A stretch of 64,000 nucleotides of DNA, from contig NC_084889.1 of NCBI RefSeq assembly GCF_958979055.1, positions 4,914,761-4,978,760 of the forward strand. The letters run 5' to 3'. Both the position numbers and the translations under genes were made by a program. Shown one piece after another: positions 1 through 11,242 of the stretch (the stretch's first letter is position 1; each line of letters starts with the position of its first letter). The notes below the pieces were generated by a model, which did no database searches, had not been told where the DNA came from, and saw only the letters and a list, made by a program, of their open reading frames with translations. The DNA is from Alnus glutinosa (taxonomy: Eukaryota; Streptophyta; Magnoliopsida; Fagales; Betulaceae).

Positions 1-22
1 ATAATTTTTGTTGATGCGTCAG

Positions 23-154
23 CTCCATATATGATATATTGCCCAAGAAAGTGCTTTTGAGCTCAAGACTCCCCCAACAGAGGCTTGTTGTTAGAGGGCT
101 AAGGAAGCGCTCTCTTATGGACGAACAAGTTCATACGGAGGAAGGTCATTTTTA
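23..154 (+). CDS. Possible last exon of an unidentified gene entering from the left
   Basis: After a splice-acceptor-like TCAG near position 22 a frame stays open for about 43 codons and ends at TAA (152-154). The predicted C-terminus is basic then acidic, with LPQQRLVVRGLRKRS followed by MDEQVHTEEGHF. I do not recognise the family. The AT-rich sequence that follows would suit a 3' UTR. The upstream exons lie outside the window, so this rests only on an open frame and an acceptor-like site and could be chance. Confidence 0.3.
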
Positions 155-1023
155 AATTCTTAACATTGTAATGGCTGAACGCAGTAATTTTTAAATTATA
201 CATCTATTGAAGGCTTTGCATGATTAAATTCAAAAAAATTATGCCATGCATATTGTTAGATAAGTGGTTTGAGGGATGAGAACAGTTTAAATTAGGCCAC
301 TTGTAATTCCATTTTGCGCTTTATATATATAGTTGAGGTCCCCACTCCATACCCTAGCACTCACTTGTACACATTCCATTGCATTATTTTGTTCAATGGA
401 TTGGCATGAGATCTTGGTTTAAGGGATTTCAATAGAAATCCCAACAGTTGAAAGGTAGGAACATGGACTGCAATTCAGAGATTTCTCTTCCAAAATTGTT
501 TGCCTGGTAAAAGATGAACAAGAACAAATAGGAATATATCTCATTATCATAATACTGTTATGTTTGAAATTGCAGATTCACTTGAACACTGATGCACATA
601 GCCGCTTTAAAACCAGATTGGATCAATGGTGCCGTTGAGGTGCTCCTTTTTTTAAATACTCACACAACACAAATTCGTGGCTTGCACCACTGTCTTCAAT
701 GGAACAAAACCCTCCATTCAACAAGTGGCCCTTTTGGCACGCTTGTGATTGGACAAGAGAAAAATTTACAGGCATGTTGATGTATATTTTGTACTTGGCC
801 TCATCTGTTGACCTTAATGTAAATACATATCATGATGCATCATTTGCTTTTATACACGATTTCTTCATCATCCACATCAAATGCTGGATTACAGAGGCAT
901 CTAAACAGTCTCCCAATACCCTGCCAGATAAGAAAAACCATAGAACCCATCAATAATGTATCATGTATGGCATTCATCTAATATAACAAGTTTCTAAATC
1001 AATTCTTTACTGTAAAAGTTTTT
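155..1023. other. Intergenic, no supported gene
   Basis: AT-rich sequence between the possible left-edge exon and the DnaJ stop codon. A TATATATATA run near 323-333 could be a TATA element, but nothing recognisable follows it. Two short overlapping open frames around 592-956 show no codon bias or known motif. The part next to 1023 should include the DnaJ 3' UTR. Confidence 0.5.
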
Positions 1024-4000
1024 CTAGCATGCCTGAGTGAGTAGGGGAGCTCGATATGAAAGTGCTCCTGGTGAGTCATCATCAGAACTGGTATCCGAAC
1101 TGCTTCCATCATCATCTGTGTCAGCAGCATCTTTCTTCTTTGATGTTCCTCCACTTTGTACATGCTTTTCCTGATGAAAGAAGTATCAGTTTATCAGTTC
1201 TCAAGCAGGAAAACATCTTTTTCAGCATCAGCACCATGATTGTAGCTTTATGCCTTTTTAATTTTCTTGTTACTTTTAGTGACCAGGTTGTTCAGTAACT
1301 GACTTCAATCCAAGATTTTACCTTATTAGGATGTGCTTATACATAACAGTTGTGAGAGTCATCTTAAAATCTCATTTGATCAAATAGATGAACATTCGTC
1401 CCGTCATATTCAATAAAAGCAGTACAAGCTTTCTTCTCATGTAATAAAGAAGATTGAAAATGTAATTCATTCTATTATTGCATAATACAAACACAAGGTT
1501 CGTTGCAAAACTTTAATAATCATTTCACCTGAAATATCTTCCCAAGAATTTTAAGAGCCATTGCACGAGCTTTAAGTTCTTCCTTCTTAACATGGCTTTC
1601 CCTTAGCACCTGCAAACAAATTTAAATAAATGAATAGCATCTTCTGTAATTGAGATTTGTACTATTTCTTCAATGAAGAATGTGTAAAAGACACGAGTCA
1701 TATTTCCTAATTTAAACTCAGTTGAACAAAGCAATAGTCCCAACTACCTGACATTGTTAAATTTCATCCAGAGAAAGATACACTATTTCCTTAACATCTA
1801 TAATGTTGAGTAAGAAACTGCAGTGGGTAAAAAAAATCTGTTTCATGTATAATTTAACAGTAAAGAACAAGAAAGAGCAAATATGAGCAAGCCTTGCTTG
1901 ATTGGAAGAAACAGAGAAACTCACCATTTGGCACACATGCATTAGGGTTACTTCAATGTCCACTACATTCAACTTCCATAATGAGTTCATCAATGTGTCT
2001 TTGTTTAGGCGTATATGTGATTCAACATCATTTTCAGGGCCACTACCGTCCAGTTTAAATTGCCGGTGGATGTCTTCTTGAAGTTTCAGTAATTGAAAAG
2101 CACCTGAAATAATTTTCTCATTGCAATAGGTAGCAAAGCCTTAAAAGTTCCAAGCAGAAGGAAGAGGAGAGGTGCGCGCGCACGCACGCGGGGGGAATGC
2201 TCATATCAACATACCTTTTGCTGCAGTCATCTGTGACTTCCAGAAATGTCCTTTATTGCGAACCCACTCAGCCAAAAATGGCACTCCCAGATAAATGGCT
2301 TTCTTTCCAAGCTCTTGTGCTGCTTGTCTTGAATATGTGTAGCCAATAGTGTGTAATATGTCAACTCCAAAAGCTGCATATTAAGACACTAGAGGTTGTT
2401 TAGCAAAATCATTCAAGGTGCACAAGTGGTGGCAGGTTCATACATCAATATGCTGCCAATCACATGTCGAATGCATAAAACATAAATACAAAGACTTAAT
2501 AAACACATTTACCTATGAAGTAGAAAGATAACTAGACCCTTCTCACTACATTATTTAAATTACTAATTGTTGCCTATAAAATCGGTTGTATATGATGCAA
2601 ATTATCAGGCTCTCTAACTAGATAGAAAATCTGCCTTTTCCTTAAGATCGTATAAAGATTCTCATGTTAAACAATATATTTCTGTCGTCAAAGCATAAAT
2701 TATATACAACATTCAGCTTTAGAGTGCACCATCATCCAAGTTTAGTTGGTATGAAAGTAGTATTTTGCTTAAACTGAATTACAAAAGACACAGAATACAA
2801 TAGGGGAAAAGATTTCTGCACTAAAAACAGAAGTAGGAAACATAACCGACCCATACTCTGAAGAAAACCAAGAAACAAATATCAAACCAAAAGATTTAGG
2901 AACCAAGGTGTATTTAAGTTCCAACAAATAAATTCTTAGAAGTTGAGACTGATTAATTGGTCAAAATGTAAGATGTCATATTCCCCTTTTCCTTATCCCT
3001 TTCTTTCTTTTTCTCTTGTCAACTCTTATATACTTGGCCAAGTCCCTTTATATAGTGTGTGTGTGTGTGTGTGTGTAACAAGAAAATTAACATGATATAT
3101 ATATATATATAGAATTAAGTATATGAAAAATTAAATAAAGAAATTGAAGAGGTTTGAATTCATTAGGGTGACAGATGAAATTGAGCTCAGAGTTTTAGGA
3201 TATAATACAGCTGATATCTCAGAAATTTGACTTTACATTGTTCATTTCCTGTGAAATGTGAAACTGCTTGAAAAAATACCTATTCTATGTAAACTTTTGT
3301 TTTAGGGTAATTTTAGCAAGTCAGACAAACAGATAAGAATAATGCCAGCAAGACGAAATTATTCATTTTCTTCGAATTAATAAGCTATTGCCTCTATATC
3401 AGAAACAACTATAGCAAGGTTGGAAAGTCATCTAATATACAGAATAAACAAGACAAAATCATAATCGATATAGCAGCAATATCTACTAAGTTGAGAGAAA
3501 ATGTGACTTTCAATTTTAATTTTGTCAGGACTGTAGAACAATGGACAGCACCAATGAGCTAGATCTTTCATTTGAATTTTGAAGTTAGAGATCTCCCCTG
3601 CTGTTTAGAAGGAAAAGAATTAAACACATAATATATAAGCAGAAGGCAACCTTTTTACTGTCAACATTATGTTCAACTGCTTAAAAAAAAAATTGTAATT
3701 AGAAAAGGCAGGAGGAAGCTAAACAAACCTGTATCAGAAAGCCGTCTGACTTCAGATTCTGCATGCTGTAAGAATCCCTCTTTGTCACCTTGAACATATT
3801 GATTAAGAAAACTTTTCAGTAATCTTGCTAGCTTTTCTTCTCTTTCTTTCTGGACAGCCTACACATTAAATAGACACCAAGAAGTTTCTGGTGTAGGTTA
3901 GGGGAATGCATTGTAGAAACCACTTTGTTATTAATGAATTTGCTAGAAGAAGTAAATAACAGTAGCTATAAAGAAGGGACTCACATTTCACTCTCCTATA

Positions 4001-5432
4001 CTAATTCATGAGGGTATTCGGCTGATGGTTGCAGCCAGCTAATGATTTGAATTCTCCATTTAAGTTTGTTTTTCATAATTCAAATCGCCACAGGAACAAT
4101 ACACATACAAGAAATAGAATGGAATTCTGAATGTAGCTGTATACTGACATTTCTAAACATGGAAGTATCAGAAATATTCGGATCAAGCATCTCTGCTATA
4201 ATTTTTATTATTGATTTTGATTTACTAACATGGAGGAATATGCTAAAGAGTTGAATACTTAATTTTGGAACACAATGAATTTTGGATTAACTGAACTTGC
4301 CTTCAATCTTTCATGTAGTTTCTCAGGATTGTCGCTCTCCCCTACTAATTCAGAAGAAGCCATTGATGCCACGGCTAGATGTCCTATGTAGTCCTCAAAT
4401 AACTCACTTCCAAAGAGCAGAGCAAAGACAGCCATGGGGTCAAGCATGGTTTCTCTGGAATAGAGAACAAAAAATTATTAGGAGTATAGCAGAAAACCTT
4501 CAAGGAAGAACATTATGCAGAAAAGTATCAGCCTCTTTTGAATGTAAGTTTGCATCTTGCAGAAATCAAGTAGCTTAAATTTATAAACTTAACATATTGT
4601 TCTACTTTCAGTATTTCCATTCACTTTTTTTTTTTAATATGCAAATTTTAAGACAATTCCATGCCGTATTTGCAGAAATGAAGCCAAACTTTGTGTAAAA
4701 ATTGTTCCATAAAACTATAGGGGAGTAAATGGAATTTAAATAATATATTATTCTGCAGCTAGAATTGTCGTTATTGTTCTTTAATGGTAATACAAAACTC
4801 AATAGAGCATTAACAGGACAACTCATATAATGTCTCCATGAGCATAAGCAACAGTACCTAGAAATGCAATTTTTTCCATTTCGATCATACGCATCTCTTT
4901 GCACTGGATCACTCAAAACTTGATAAGCTTCACCTAATACCTGAAAACATTGTAAAAAGAAAAGGTAAGCACTATGATCAGGAAAAAGTAAGTAAAGAAG
5001 AAGCAATGGACTTGCCTGAAATCTTTCAGCAGCCTGAGGGTCGTTCAGATTTTTATCTGGATGAACTTGCTTTGCCTGCACCAAAATTAGCATTTCCCTC
5101 ATATATGACACAGTATAAGATCTTAGAGGGAGGGGTGGTTGGGAAAGAGAAACAGTACCAATTGAAAGGCCAAAAATGAAAATCCTACGAACAAGATTAA
5201 AATAGAAAAGCCTAATCATGAAATTTACATGGTATTTCATAACTCCCGTTATCAATCCTAGCTAACAATTGGAAAACAGATAGAAGAAAGACAACTCATT
5301 TAATAGCCTATGAACTATGAAGATCGATCTAGCTCCCGATAGACAGAGAAAAAGAAAAAGAACAACAATGAATAAAATCACCAAGCAGTATGATCTAGAT
5401 TTAAAAAATATAGTAAATTACATTATATGCAA

Positions 5433-5469
<37 letters not shown>

Positions 5470-5795
5470 TCTCTTCTATACGATCATTGCAAGAAACAAC
5501 AAGAATATGGGATGTGAAACATTAGAAACATCATTAATATGCTATCCAAAACATCATCAGCAAGTTATTCATACGATCATAACCTGCGCGCTTTAGTAAG
5601 TATATATCACCCACCCACTAGCTAAGACAACAACCTTAACACGTACGGTCACGTACAAGAACAAATTAAGAATCAAACATACATATATATAAGACCCAAT
5701 CCCGATACCTTAAGATAATAAGCCTTGCGAATTGTCCCCTCCGAAGCCGAGGGACTAACGCCAAGAACATCATAGTACTCGGTTTCCTTCACCAT
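1024..5795 (-). CDS. DnaJ/X-domain co-chaperone (type III J-protein), 9 exons, 359 aa
   Basis: A J-domain protein that would stimulate Hsp70 ATPase; plant relatives with the DnaJ-X C-terminal domain are poorly characterised. Exons in transcript order: 5709-5795, 5016-5075, 4858-4940, 4301-4454, 3729-3858, 2215-2373, 1925-2103, 1529-1609, 1024-1170; total 1080 nt, in frame throughout. The J-domain is at about residues 6-70, starts [18 protein letters not shown] and has the Hsp70-activating HPD at 34-36. The X-domain follows ([29 protein letters not shown], a charged [14 protein letters not shown] helix, then [18 protein letters not shown]). The tail is acidic and Ser-rich. There is no signal peptide, Zn-finger or G/F region. 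The start is the first ATG of the J-domain exon. Introns 2 and 4 use GC donors (GCAAGT). Intron 5 carries GT and TA microsatellites. It looks intact. Confidence 0.93.
3056..3110. repeat. (GT)n and (TA)n microsatellites in DnaJ intron 5
   Basis: A GT dinucleotide run at about 3056-3076 and a TA run at about 3094-3110, inside the longest DnaJ intron (2374-3728). Simple sequence only. Confidence 0.85.
5434..5467. repeat. (TA)n microsatellite in DnaJ intron 1
   Basis: Uninterrupted TA dinucleotides within the first intron (5076-5708). Confidence 0.85.
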
Positions 5796-6060
5796 TCTCG
5801 ATCCCGTCCCGATCGCAAAACTCGAGCTTCTCCGATGGCTCCTCATAGAGCTTGAGAATTATGCAAAGAAAGATAAGAATAGAGAAAGAAGAATGTGAAA
5901 AAAGTGAAAGAAAGAAAGGAAGATGGACAGTGTTGTTGAGCCCCACGAGCCGCACTTGCCTTTCCAGTTCTCCACCCGAATAAACTAATACCTGAAACTG
6001 CTTTTTCGCGGGAGGAAACAGTTTATTTTAACTGCCACCATGGTGGCGCTGATGATGATC
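5796..6060 (-). promoter_or_regulatory. 5' UTR and proximal upstream region of the DnaJ gene
   Basis: A purine-rich stretch on the plus strand (GAAAG/GAGAAAG repeats, about 5860-5930) reads as a CT-rich leader on the coding strand, as is common in plant 5' UTRs. No canonical TATA box could be placed with confidence. The boundary is an estimate. Confidence 0.4.
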
Positions 6061-7354
6061 ATTAATCGTACGCATACCAGTTTTTTGAATTGCTTTTCAA
6101 GGTCTGCTGAGCTGTTGATGGGCTGGGTTTGGGCTTGTCATGGCCCAATCTAGTACTCTTTTTGGGGTTTAACATGTGGGCTCTTTGAGGGTGGGGTTTG
6201 ATTTGGTGCCCACTAGTTTTAAGTAGGGTACGTGGCACGTGGATGTGGCTGGATGTTTGGGGGAAATTGGGAATGGTCATCTCTTCTCAGTTGTTTCACT
6301 CATTCCTTATAAAGCAGGATTTTAGAATAATCTGTCTTGTCATTAATGAATTAAGTAGAAAAACGGAAACAAATAAGGTTGCAAACAGGATGTCATTGCT
6401 GATTAGTACAAAAAAATAAAAAATAAAAATAAAATGGGTCGGTTTGAGATTACGTTAAAGAGCTTATTTGGAATTGCGTTAAAGAGTTTAAAAAATATTT
6501 TTAGTACATAAAAAACTGTGCCATGAAAAGATGGGTCGGTTTGATATATAAATAAATAAAATTCAAAAACATTTCTTTGACTTTTTTGTTCTAAAAAAAT
6601 AAATAAATTATGTTTTAGAAAGAGCTTAAAAATAAGACATTTTCTATTGACAAAAACTATATTTGCTGATGCAATCTCAAATACATATAAGAATGTATAG
6701 GTCTCTTCAAAGCATAATATACTATAGAAAATAGAGCACATGTAGAAAGATGAAAACTCATTTTATTTCTTTTTGCAAAAATAAAAGGAAGGAAAAATAG
6801 TTCTTGGCCCTAATCGTAGTTTTCAAGGCATTGTGATGAGGTGTTTAAAAAATTAATTCTATCTATTGATGTTGTAGCCAATAATTTTGGATATCTTTTT
6901 CAATATTTGTTTATAACTTGTCGCTATGTAAAAGTATGTTTATTTTGTTTGATTGTTTCATTAATTCCGTTCTTCCATGATCAAGTAATGAACTCATTGT
7001 ACACAACAATGATAAGATCAGGAAAAATTACACTTTACCCTTCAATGTTTCACCACTTTTTCAATCTTATTTTCAAAGTGAAAAAAATTGCAATACACCC
7101 TAACCAAATTTTCTAATTTTGCAATGTAGTCATTTCGTTACTTAAGTCTGTCATTTTTTACAGAAATAGATCCACGTGCGTCCTAAGCGGCAGGAAATTC
7201 ATTTCTGATTACTACATTAATGCCGTTTAAGAAGCGGCATTAATTAAATAGCACAAAGTGTTTGGTGTCGTTTATATAGCCTAAACAACATTAAAAAAAA
7301 AAAAAAAAAGATCCACATATGTAACGTTAAAAGAATTAATAGCCAAATCTTTAA
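6061..7354. other. Intergenic, AT-rich, no supported gene
   Basis: No coding signal. The stretch at about 7020-7260 (around ATTACACTTTACCCTTCAA, GTAGTCATTTCGTTACTTAA and CCACGTGCGTCCTAAGCGG) resembles old dispersed repeats and shares its general phrasing with 11000-11160 and 15660-15850. No end sequences were defined. Confidence 0.4.
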
Positions 7355-7898
7355 AAGCATTCCCAATAGTTTATACATTTTTATATGTAAAATGGCTAAC
7401 CAAAACCTACTTTATCTATTTTAATTAATTTGTTTCAAAATGTATCATACATTCGATTATTTATTATTTCACTATATCATTTAAATATTACTTTTTTTTT
7501 TTAATTCTTTCTTTAAATTTTAAGATATTTTTTTAACGGAAAGTCTTTTTTTTTTTTTGATAATTATTTACTATAAAGTCAGCAAAATTATTTCTCATCT
7601 GAGGTGGCTCGCATAAGTGTAAACTTAAAATGACAAACATAGATTTTGTCATATAGACATACTCTGAAATACAATTTCACAGATTCAGAGATATATTACA
7701 ATATTGCTATGGGCCTATGGCGTAAATGAGTTTTGGTGAGAGAGGAGGAGAGAGAGAGTGAAAGAAAAAGAAACAAATAAAAAAGAGATGCATGTCATAA
7801 ATATAATTTGCATAATTAGATGGAGTGATTTTTTAGTAAATTTATTAACTATTTTAGCCTAAAGGTGAAAATAGATAAAAGCCATTAGGAAAATGATT
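7355..7898. mobile_element. Tourist-like MITE family A, copy 1
   Basis: The left end reads AGCATTCCCAATAGTTTATA; the reverse complement of the right end reads TCATTTTCCTAATGGCTTTT. These are matching imperfect terminal inverted repeats, and both interior flanks carry related ...GGCTAAAATAGTTAA... motifs. Family membership follows from similarity to the element at 13062-14078. It is non-coding. The exact ends are uncertain because the target duplication is not clear here. Confidence 0.55.
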
Positions 7899-7902
7899 CA
7901 TG

Positions 7903-8014
7903 CACTATTAATACACAATAAATGCACAATCCCAAGACACATTGAGTGAGATTTAATGTATAGGTTCCACCCCAATATATTATGGGATTGTGCATTTGTT
8001 GTGCACAAGTAGTG
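7903..8014. mobile_element. Small foldback element (~112 bp)
   Basis: The left arm (CACTATTAATACACAATAAA then TGCACAATCCCA) pairs with the right arm (TGGGATTGTGCATTTGTTG then TGCACAAGTAGTG), giving a hairpin of about 32 bp per arm around a ~45-nt loop. It has no coding capacity and abuts the family A MITE. Confidence 0.6.
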
Positions 8015-8087
8015 TGAAATGATAGAAAAACTTCAAATGCATACCAGCTACACTCCAGCAAGGCACATGAGATGGTCCACACACCAG

Positions 8088-8166
8088 TTATTGTTGCACT
8101 TCAGGTTCCCACCCAATCTGCCTGTTGGGGGAGTGTAGTTGTTGTGCACGTCAAGTGCAACAATCA
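8088..8166. repeat. Short inverted repeat
   Basis: ATTGTTGCACTTCAGG on the left pairs with GTCAAGTGCAACAAT on the right. It may be a remnant of a small foldback element and lies just upstream of a leader-like sequence. Confidence 0.4.
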
Positions 8167-8199
8167 CTCCCCTTTTCCTTGAGGAATATACATCTACTT

Positions 8200-9145
8200 C
8201 TCCCTCTCTCTCTCTTCGATTAGGGTTTTTTCGTTCTCAAATCGTTCGCCCTTTTTTCAAATATTTCTCACTCTCTTATGCTCAGGTGCGATTTCATGAT
8301 GGAAGATTTTGATGATAGGGTATCGAGAAAAGAGGCTGAAGAGGGTATGCACCGATTTGCTCAGCAGATTTCTCATTGTTCATGGGCTTTTTTGGTCATT
8401 CTGGTTTGGGATTACTTTGTATTCTGTACTGTGGCGTTGCAAAATCATGGAGCTGGTTCGTTTTGTGGGTTGCTGTCCAGAATTTGGTGAATTATGGACA
8501 ATCTTTGAGGAGGGGTAGAAGAGGATACAGGTAAGTGGTGGTTCTTTTTTTTTTTTTTAATTTTAATCTTTGATTATAATTGGGATAATTGGTATTGATA
8601 ATTTTTTATTACTGGGTTGTGATTTGTCTAGACTCTGGAATTTGATAGTGTTATTTTTCTTTTTTGATTTTATTGCTGACCCATTCTCCCTAGCTCTAAA
8701 TTATCATTCTCGCATTGTGGTTTCTCATAGCAAATTACAGCCTTTTAGAATTTTTATGAATCGAGATAGTTTGAAGATGTGTGGATGGTTTTGTGCTGAA
8801 TATTGGTTCGACTTCAAGGATGATGTAATTTGGACGACCCTAACTTGGTTTGGCAAGAGAGGATTTTTAATGGTTTTGAGTTGGATTTGGTTGAATCCAG
8901 AGATGGGTTTTTTCGATTTTGCCCAAATAATTGAGTTAACGGATAGTTGTAGTTAATGTGGGCTAGAATTGGTCGAGTTTAGAGATGTAAATTTTAGTGG
9001 GAATGACCTGAGTCTGGAACAGTAGCATATTGTATTATTGTTGAATTCTCTCGATGGGTATTAGTTAACTGTTTTAGGACTTGCACTTCCTGGGTCAGAT
9101 TTGTAATGACTACTGAGTTGGTTACGAACCTCTGTCTTTGCAGTG
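8200..9145 (+). other. Leader-like transcribed sequence, possible broken gene 5' end
   Basis: A TCTCTCTCTCTTCGATTAGG motif running into GGGTTTTTTCG is typical of plant 5' UTRs. A short ATG frame follows at 8278, a donor-like CAG|GTAAGT at about 8530, and an acceptor-like TCTTTGCAG at about 9134-9142. No downstream coding exon of a known family is present, because the long inverted repeat starts directly after the acceptor. It could be a non-coding transcript, the first exons of a disrupted gene, or chance. No protein function is proposed. Confidence 0.3.
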
Positions 9146-9532
9146 ACACTTGGTGTTGTGTTGCACATGAGGCTTCCAGATTCATCAACAACTGCCTCTT
9201 TCCTTAGTGATTGTTGCTAATCGCATCCACATCCGCACTAAGGAATTTGTCAACCGCATCCACGTCCGCATATACGGATAGCAAGTAGGTGCGTACAATT
9301 ATTATTCGCCCGCATTTTTATCCTTACTCAGATTATGAAGTCTAACACAAACTAGGCAAAAAAGCCATTATCAAGAATTGCTGTATTTATACCTAATGAA
9401 TGTGACATTTTCAATTGGTTACATGAAATTCAGATAAAACAAGAGTTTCAATGTTAACACGCAGTGTGTAATTGAGGTTGACTTAGCGTCCAAACATCCG
9501 CGAGATATAAGGGAGGGCATTAAGAGGGATAG

Positions 9533-9967
9533 ATGATCGACTGGCTACTTCAATTCGTCAAACAGAGCAATGATGAGGAGGATAATCCTTTTTATTCCTA
9601 TCTGCCTACTAATCTTCATCTCAACTCCATGCTAGGCGAGGAGACACGGTCCTCAACTCCCACTTATCGTCATCCTCTTGTGTCTCCTCCCAGTCCTCTA
9701 ATACCTCTACCCCCGTCACTAGCACGCATTAATCCTTCAGTGTCGTCTACCCAACCACCCTCAATACCCAAATGGAGCCATCAACCCGGGACGTTTGCCC
9801 AACCACCTCCACCCAAGACGTTTGACCATGGAGTTGTCCTTAAGATCATCCTGATTTCAATAATTGTAATCCTTTTATTGATTTGTCTTTTTTTCATTAG
9901 AGGTGCTTTATCTTCTTTGCTTAGTCTCTTGTTTAATGTCATTTTGGTATTTTATTGTTACATTTAA
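9533..9967 (+). CDS. Proline-rich, single-TM small protein ORF (left arm), 144 aa
   Basis: Family not recognised. It begins MIDWLLQFVKQSNDEEDN, continues with a Ser/Thr/Pro-rich region (about residues 38-95, with PPSPLIPLPPS and WSHQPGTFAQPPPP), then a strongly hydrophobic helix at about 100-122 (IILISIIVILLLICLFFI) followed by RGALSSLLSLL. This suggests a tail-anchored membrane protein with a cytosolic proline-rich head, by inference only. The last 8-10 codons run into the hairpin centre, so the true C-terminus is unclear. A GATATAAG motif lies about 30 bp upstream of the start. This arm is continuous; the opposite arm is frameshifted. Confidence 0.4.
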   Translation: MIDWLLQFVKQSNDEEDNPFYSYLPTNLHLNSMLGEETRSSTPTYRHPLVSPPSPLIPLPPSLARINPSVSSTQPPSIPKWSHQPGTFAQPPPPKTFDHGVVLKIILISIIVILLLICLFFIRGALSSLLSLLFNVILVFYCYI

Positions 9968-10431
9968 CAATAAAAGGATTTTATTGGCATTAAACAAGAG
10001 ACTAAGCAAAGAAGATAAAGCACCTCTAATGAAAAAAAGACAAATCAATAAAAGGATTACAATTATTGAAATCAGGATGATCCTAAGGACAGCTTCATGG
10101 TCAAGCGTCTTGGATGGAGGTGGTTGGGCAAACGTCCCGGGTTGATGGCTCCATGTGGGTATTGAGGGTGGTTGGGCAAACGGCATCGGAGGATTGGTGC
10201 GTGCTTGTAGCGGTAGTAGAGGTATCAGAGGACTGGGAGGAGGAGACACAGGAGGATGATGATGACTGGGAGTTGAGGACTGTGTCTCCTCGCCTGCATG
10301 GAGTTGAGATGAAGATCAATTGGTAGAGAGGAATAAAGAGGATTATCCTCCTCATCATTGCTTTGTTTGACGAACTTTGAAGTAGCCAGTCGATCATCTA
10401 TCTCTCCTAATGCCCTCCATTTATATCTCAC
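9966..10431 (-). pseudogene. Frameshifted mirror copy of the proline-rich/TM ORF (right arm)
   Basis: It encodes the same protein as the left arm but in two frames. The N-terminal part (FVKQSNDEEDNPLYSSLP) is open from 10431, and the Pro-rich/TM part (WSHQPGTFAQPPPSKTLDH, IILISIIVILLLICLFFI) is in another frame. The break falls near 10293, where the arms differ by one base (ATGCAGGCG here against ATGCTAGGCG in the left arm); a second 2-bp indel lies near the TACTTCAA motif. This copy appears not to be translatable as one protein. Confidence 0.55.
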
Positions 10432-10774
10432 AGATGCTTGGGCGCTAAGTCAACCTCAATTATTTACACACTGCGTGTTAACATTGAAGCTCTTGTTTTA
10501 TTTGAATTCCATGAAACCAATTGAAAATGCCTTATTCATTATGTATAAATATAGCAATTATTGAGAATAACTTTTTTGCCTTGTTTGTGTTAGAGTCCAA
10601 AACCTGAGTAAAGGTAAAAATGCAGGCGAATAATAACTGTATGCACTCACTCGCTATCTGTATATGTGGATGCAAGTAGCAAATTCCTTAGTGTGGATGC
10701 GGTTAGCAACAATCACTAAGGAAAGAGGCGGTTGTTGATGAATCTGGAAGCCTCGAGTGCAAAACAACACCTAC

Positions 10775-10903
10775 TGAAATCAGGATAATCTTAAGGATAG
10801 CTTCGTGGTCAGACATCTTAGGTGGAGGTGGTTGGGCAAACGTCTCAGGTTGATGGCTCCATTGAGGGTGGTTGGGCAAACGGCACCAGAGGATTAATGC
10901 GTG
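10775..10903 (-). repeat. Third, partial copy of the arm sequence
   Basis: About 130 bp (GAAATCAGGATAATCTTAAG through GGTGGTTGGGCAAACG to GGATTAATGCGTG) repeats right-arm positions 10068-10203 in the same orientation. It follows directly after the outer end of the inverted repeat. It covers the Pro-rich to TM boundary only. Confidence 0.75.
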
Positions 10904-11242
10904 GCTGTTGTATATATGATAGTTTCAATTGTAAATATATGACTTAATGATATATGACATTTCATAATTACACATTTGTGTTTTATTTATTTACTTTAGA
11001 ATAAATGCATTTTTGGTACTTATGGTCTGAAATTTTGACAAATTGCTCCCTAAGTTTTAAAAAGTGATTAATTACTCTCTAGGGTTAGCAAAAACAACAA
11101 ATTAGTCACTGCCGTTAGAAAAGTTGACAGAATCCTGTTAATGTGCAACATTAGTACCAATTAAAATGTGACATGTTTCACTTGCAATAAAAAAAAAAAA
11201 TTACTAAAAATATTTAAAACGAAATATAAAAACAAAGTCAAA
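10904..11242. other. Intergenic, repeat-like
   Basis: No gene. 11000-11170 has the phrasing of an old dispersed repeat (TTTTTGGTACTTATGGTC, CACTGCCGTTAGAAAAGTTG) with no defined ends. Confidence 0.4.

Larger units (their letters stand above)
9152..10771. repeat. Near-spacerless 1.6-kb inverted duplication
   Basis: Two arms of about 810 bp, 9152-9960 and 9966-10771, are reverse complements at roughly 85-90% by eye, with small indels. The outer ends share GGTGTTGT..TTGCAC and GAGGCTTCCAGATTCATCAA. The centre is an almost perfect hairpin: TTTTATTGTTA, a CATT loop, TAACAATAAAA at about 9949-9974. Each arm carries the same small ORF, so transcription across the locus would give a long imperfect hairpin RNA. 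It could be a foldback transposon with captured sequence or a tail-to-tail gene duplication. Confidence 0.8.

Noticed and set aside
699..956. 85-codon plus-strand frame near the left edge
   Set aside because: No motif, overlaps another short frame, and lies in probable intergenic/3' UTR sequence.
6403..6741. 112-codon minus-strand frame rich in Phe/Leu
   Set aside because: The composition reflects AT-rich DNA (TTT/AAA codons); no domain or expression signal.
8570..8956. 128-codon plus-strand frame
   Set aside because: Hydrophobic, T-rich translation inside the putative intron of the leader-like region; no family resemblance.
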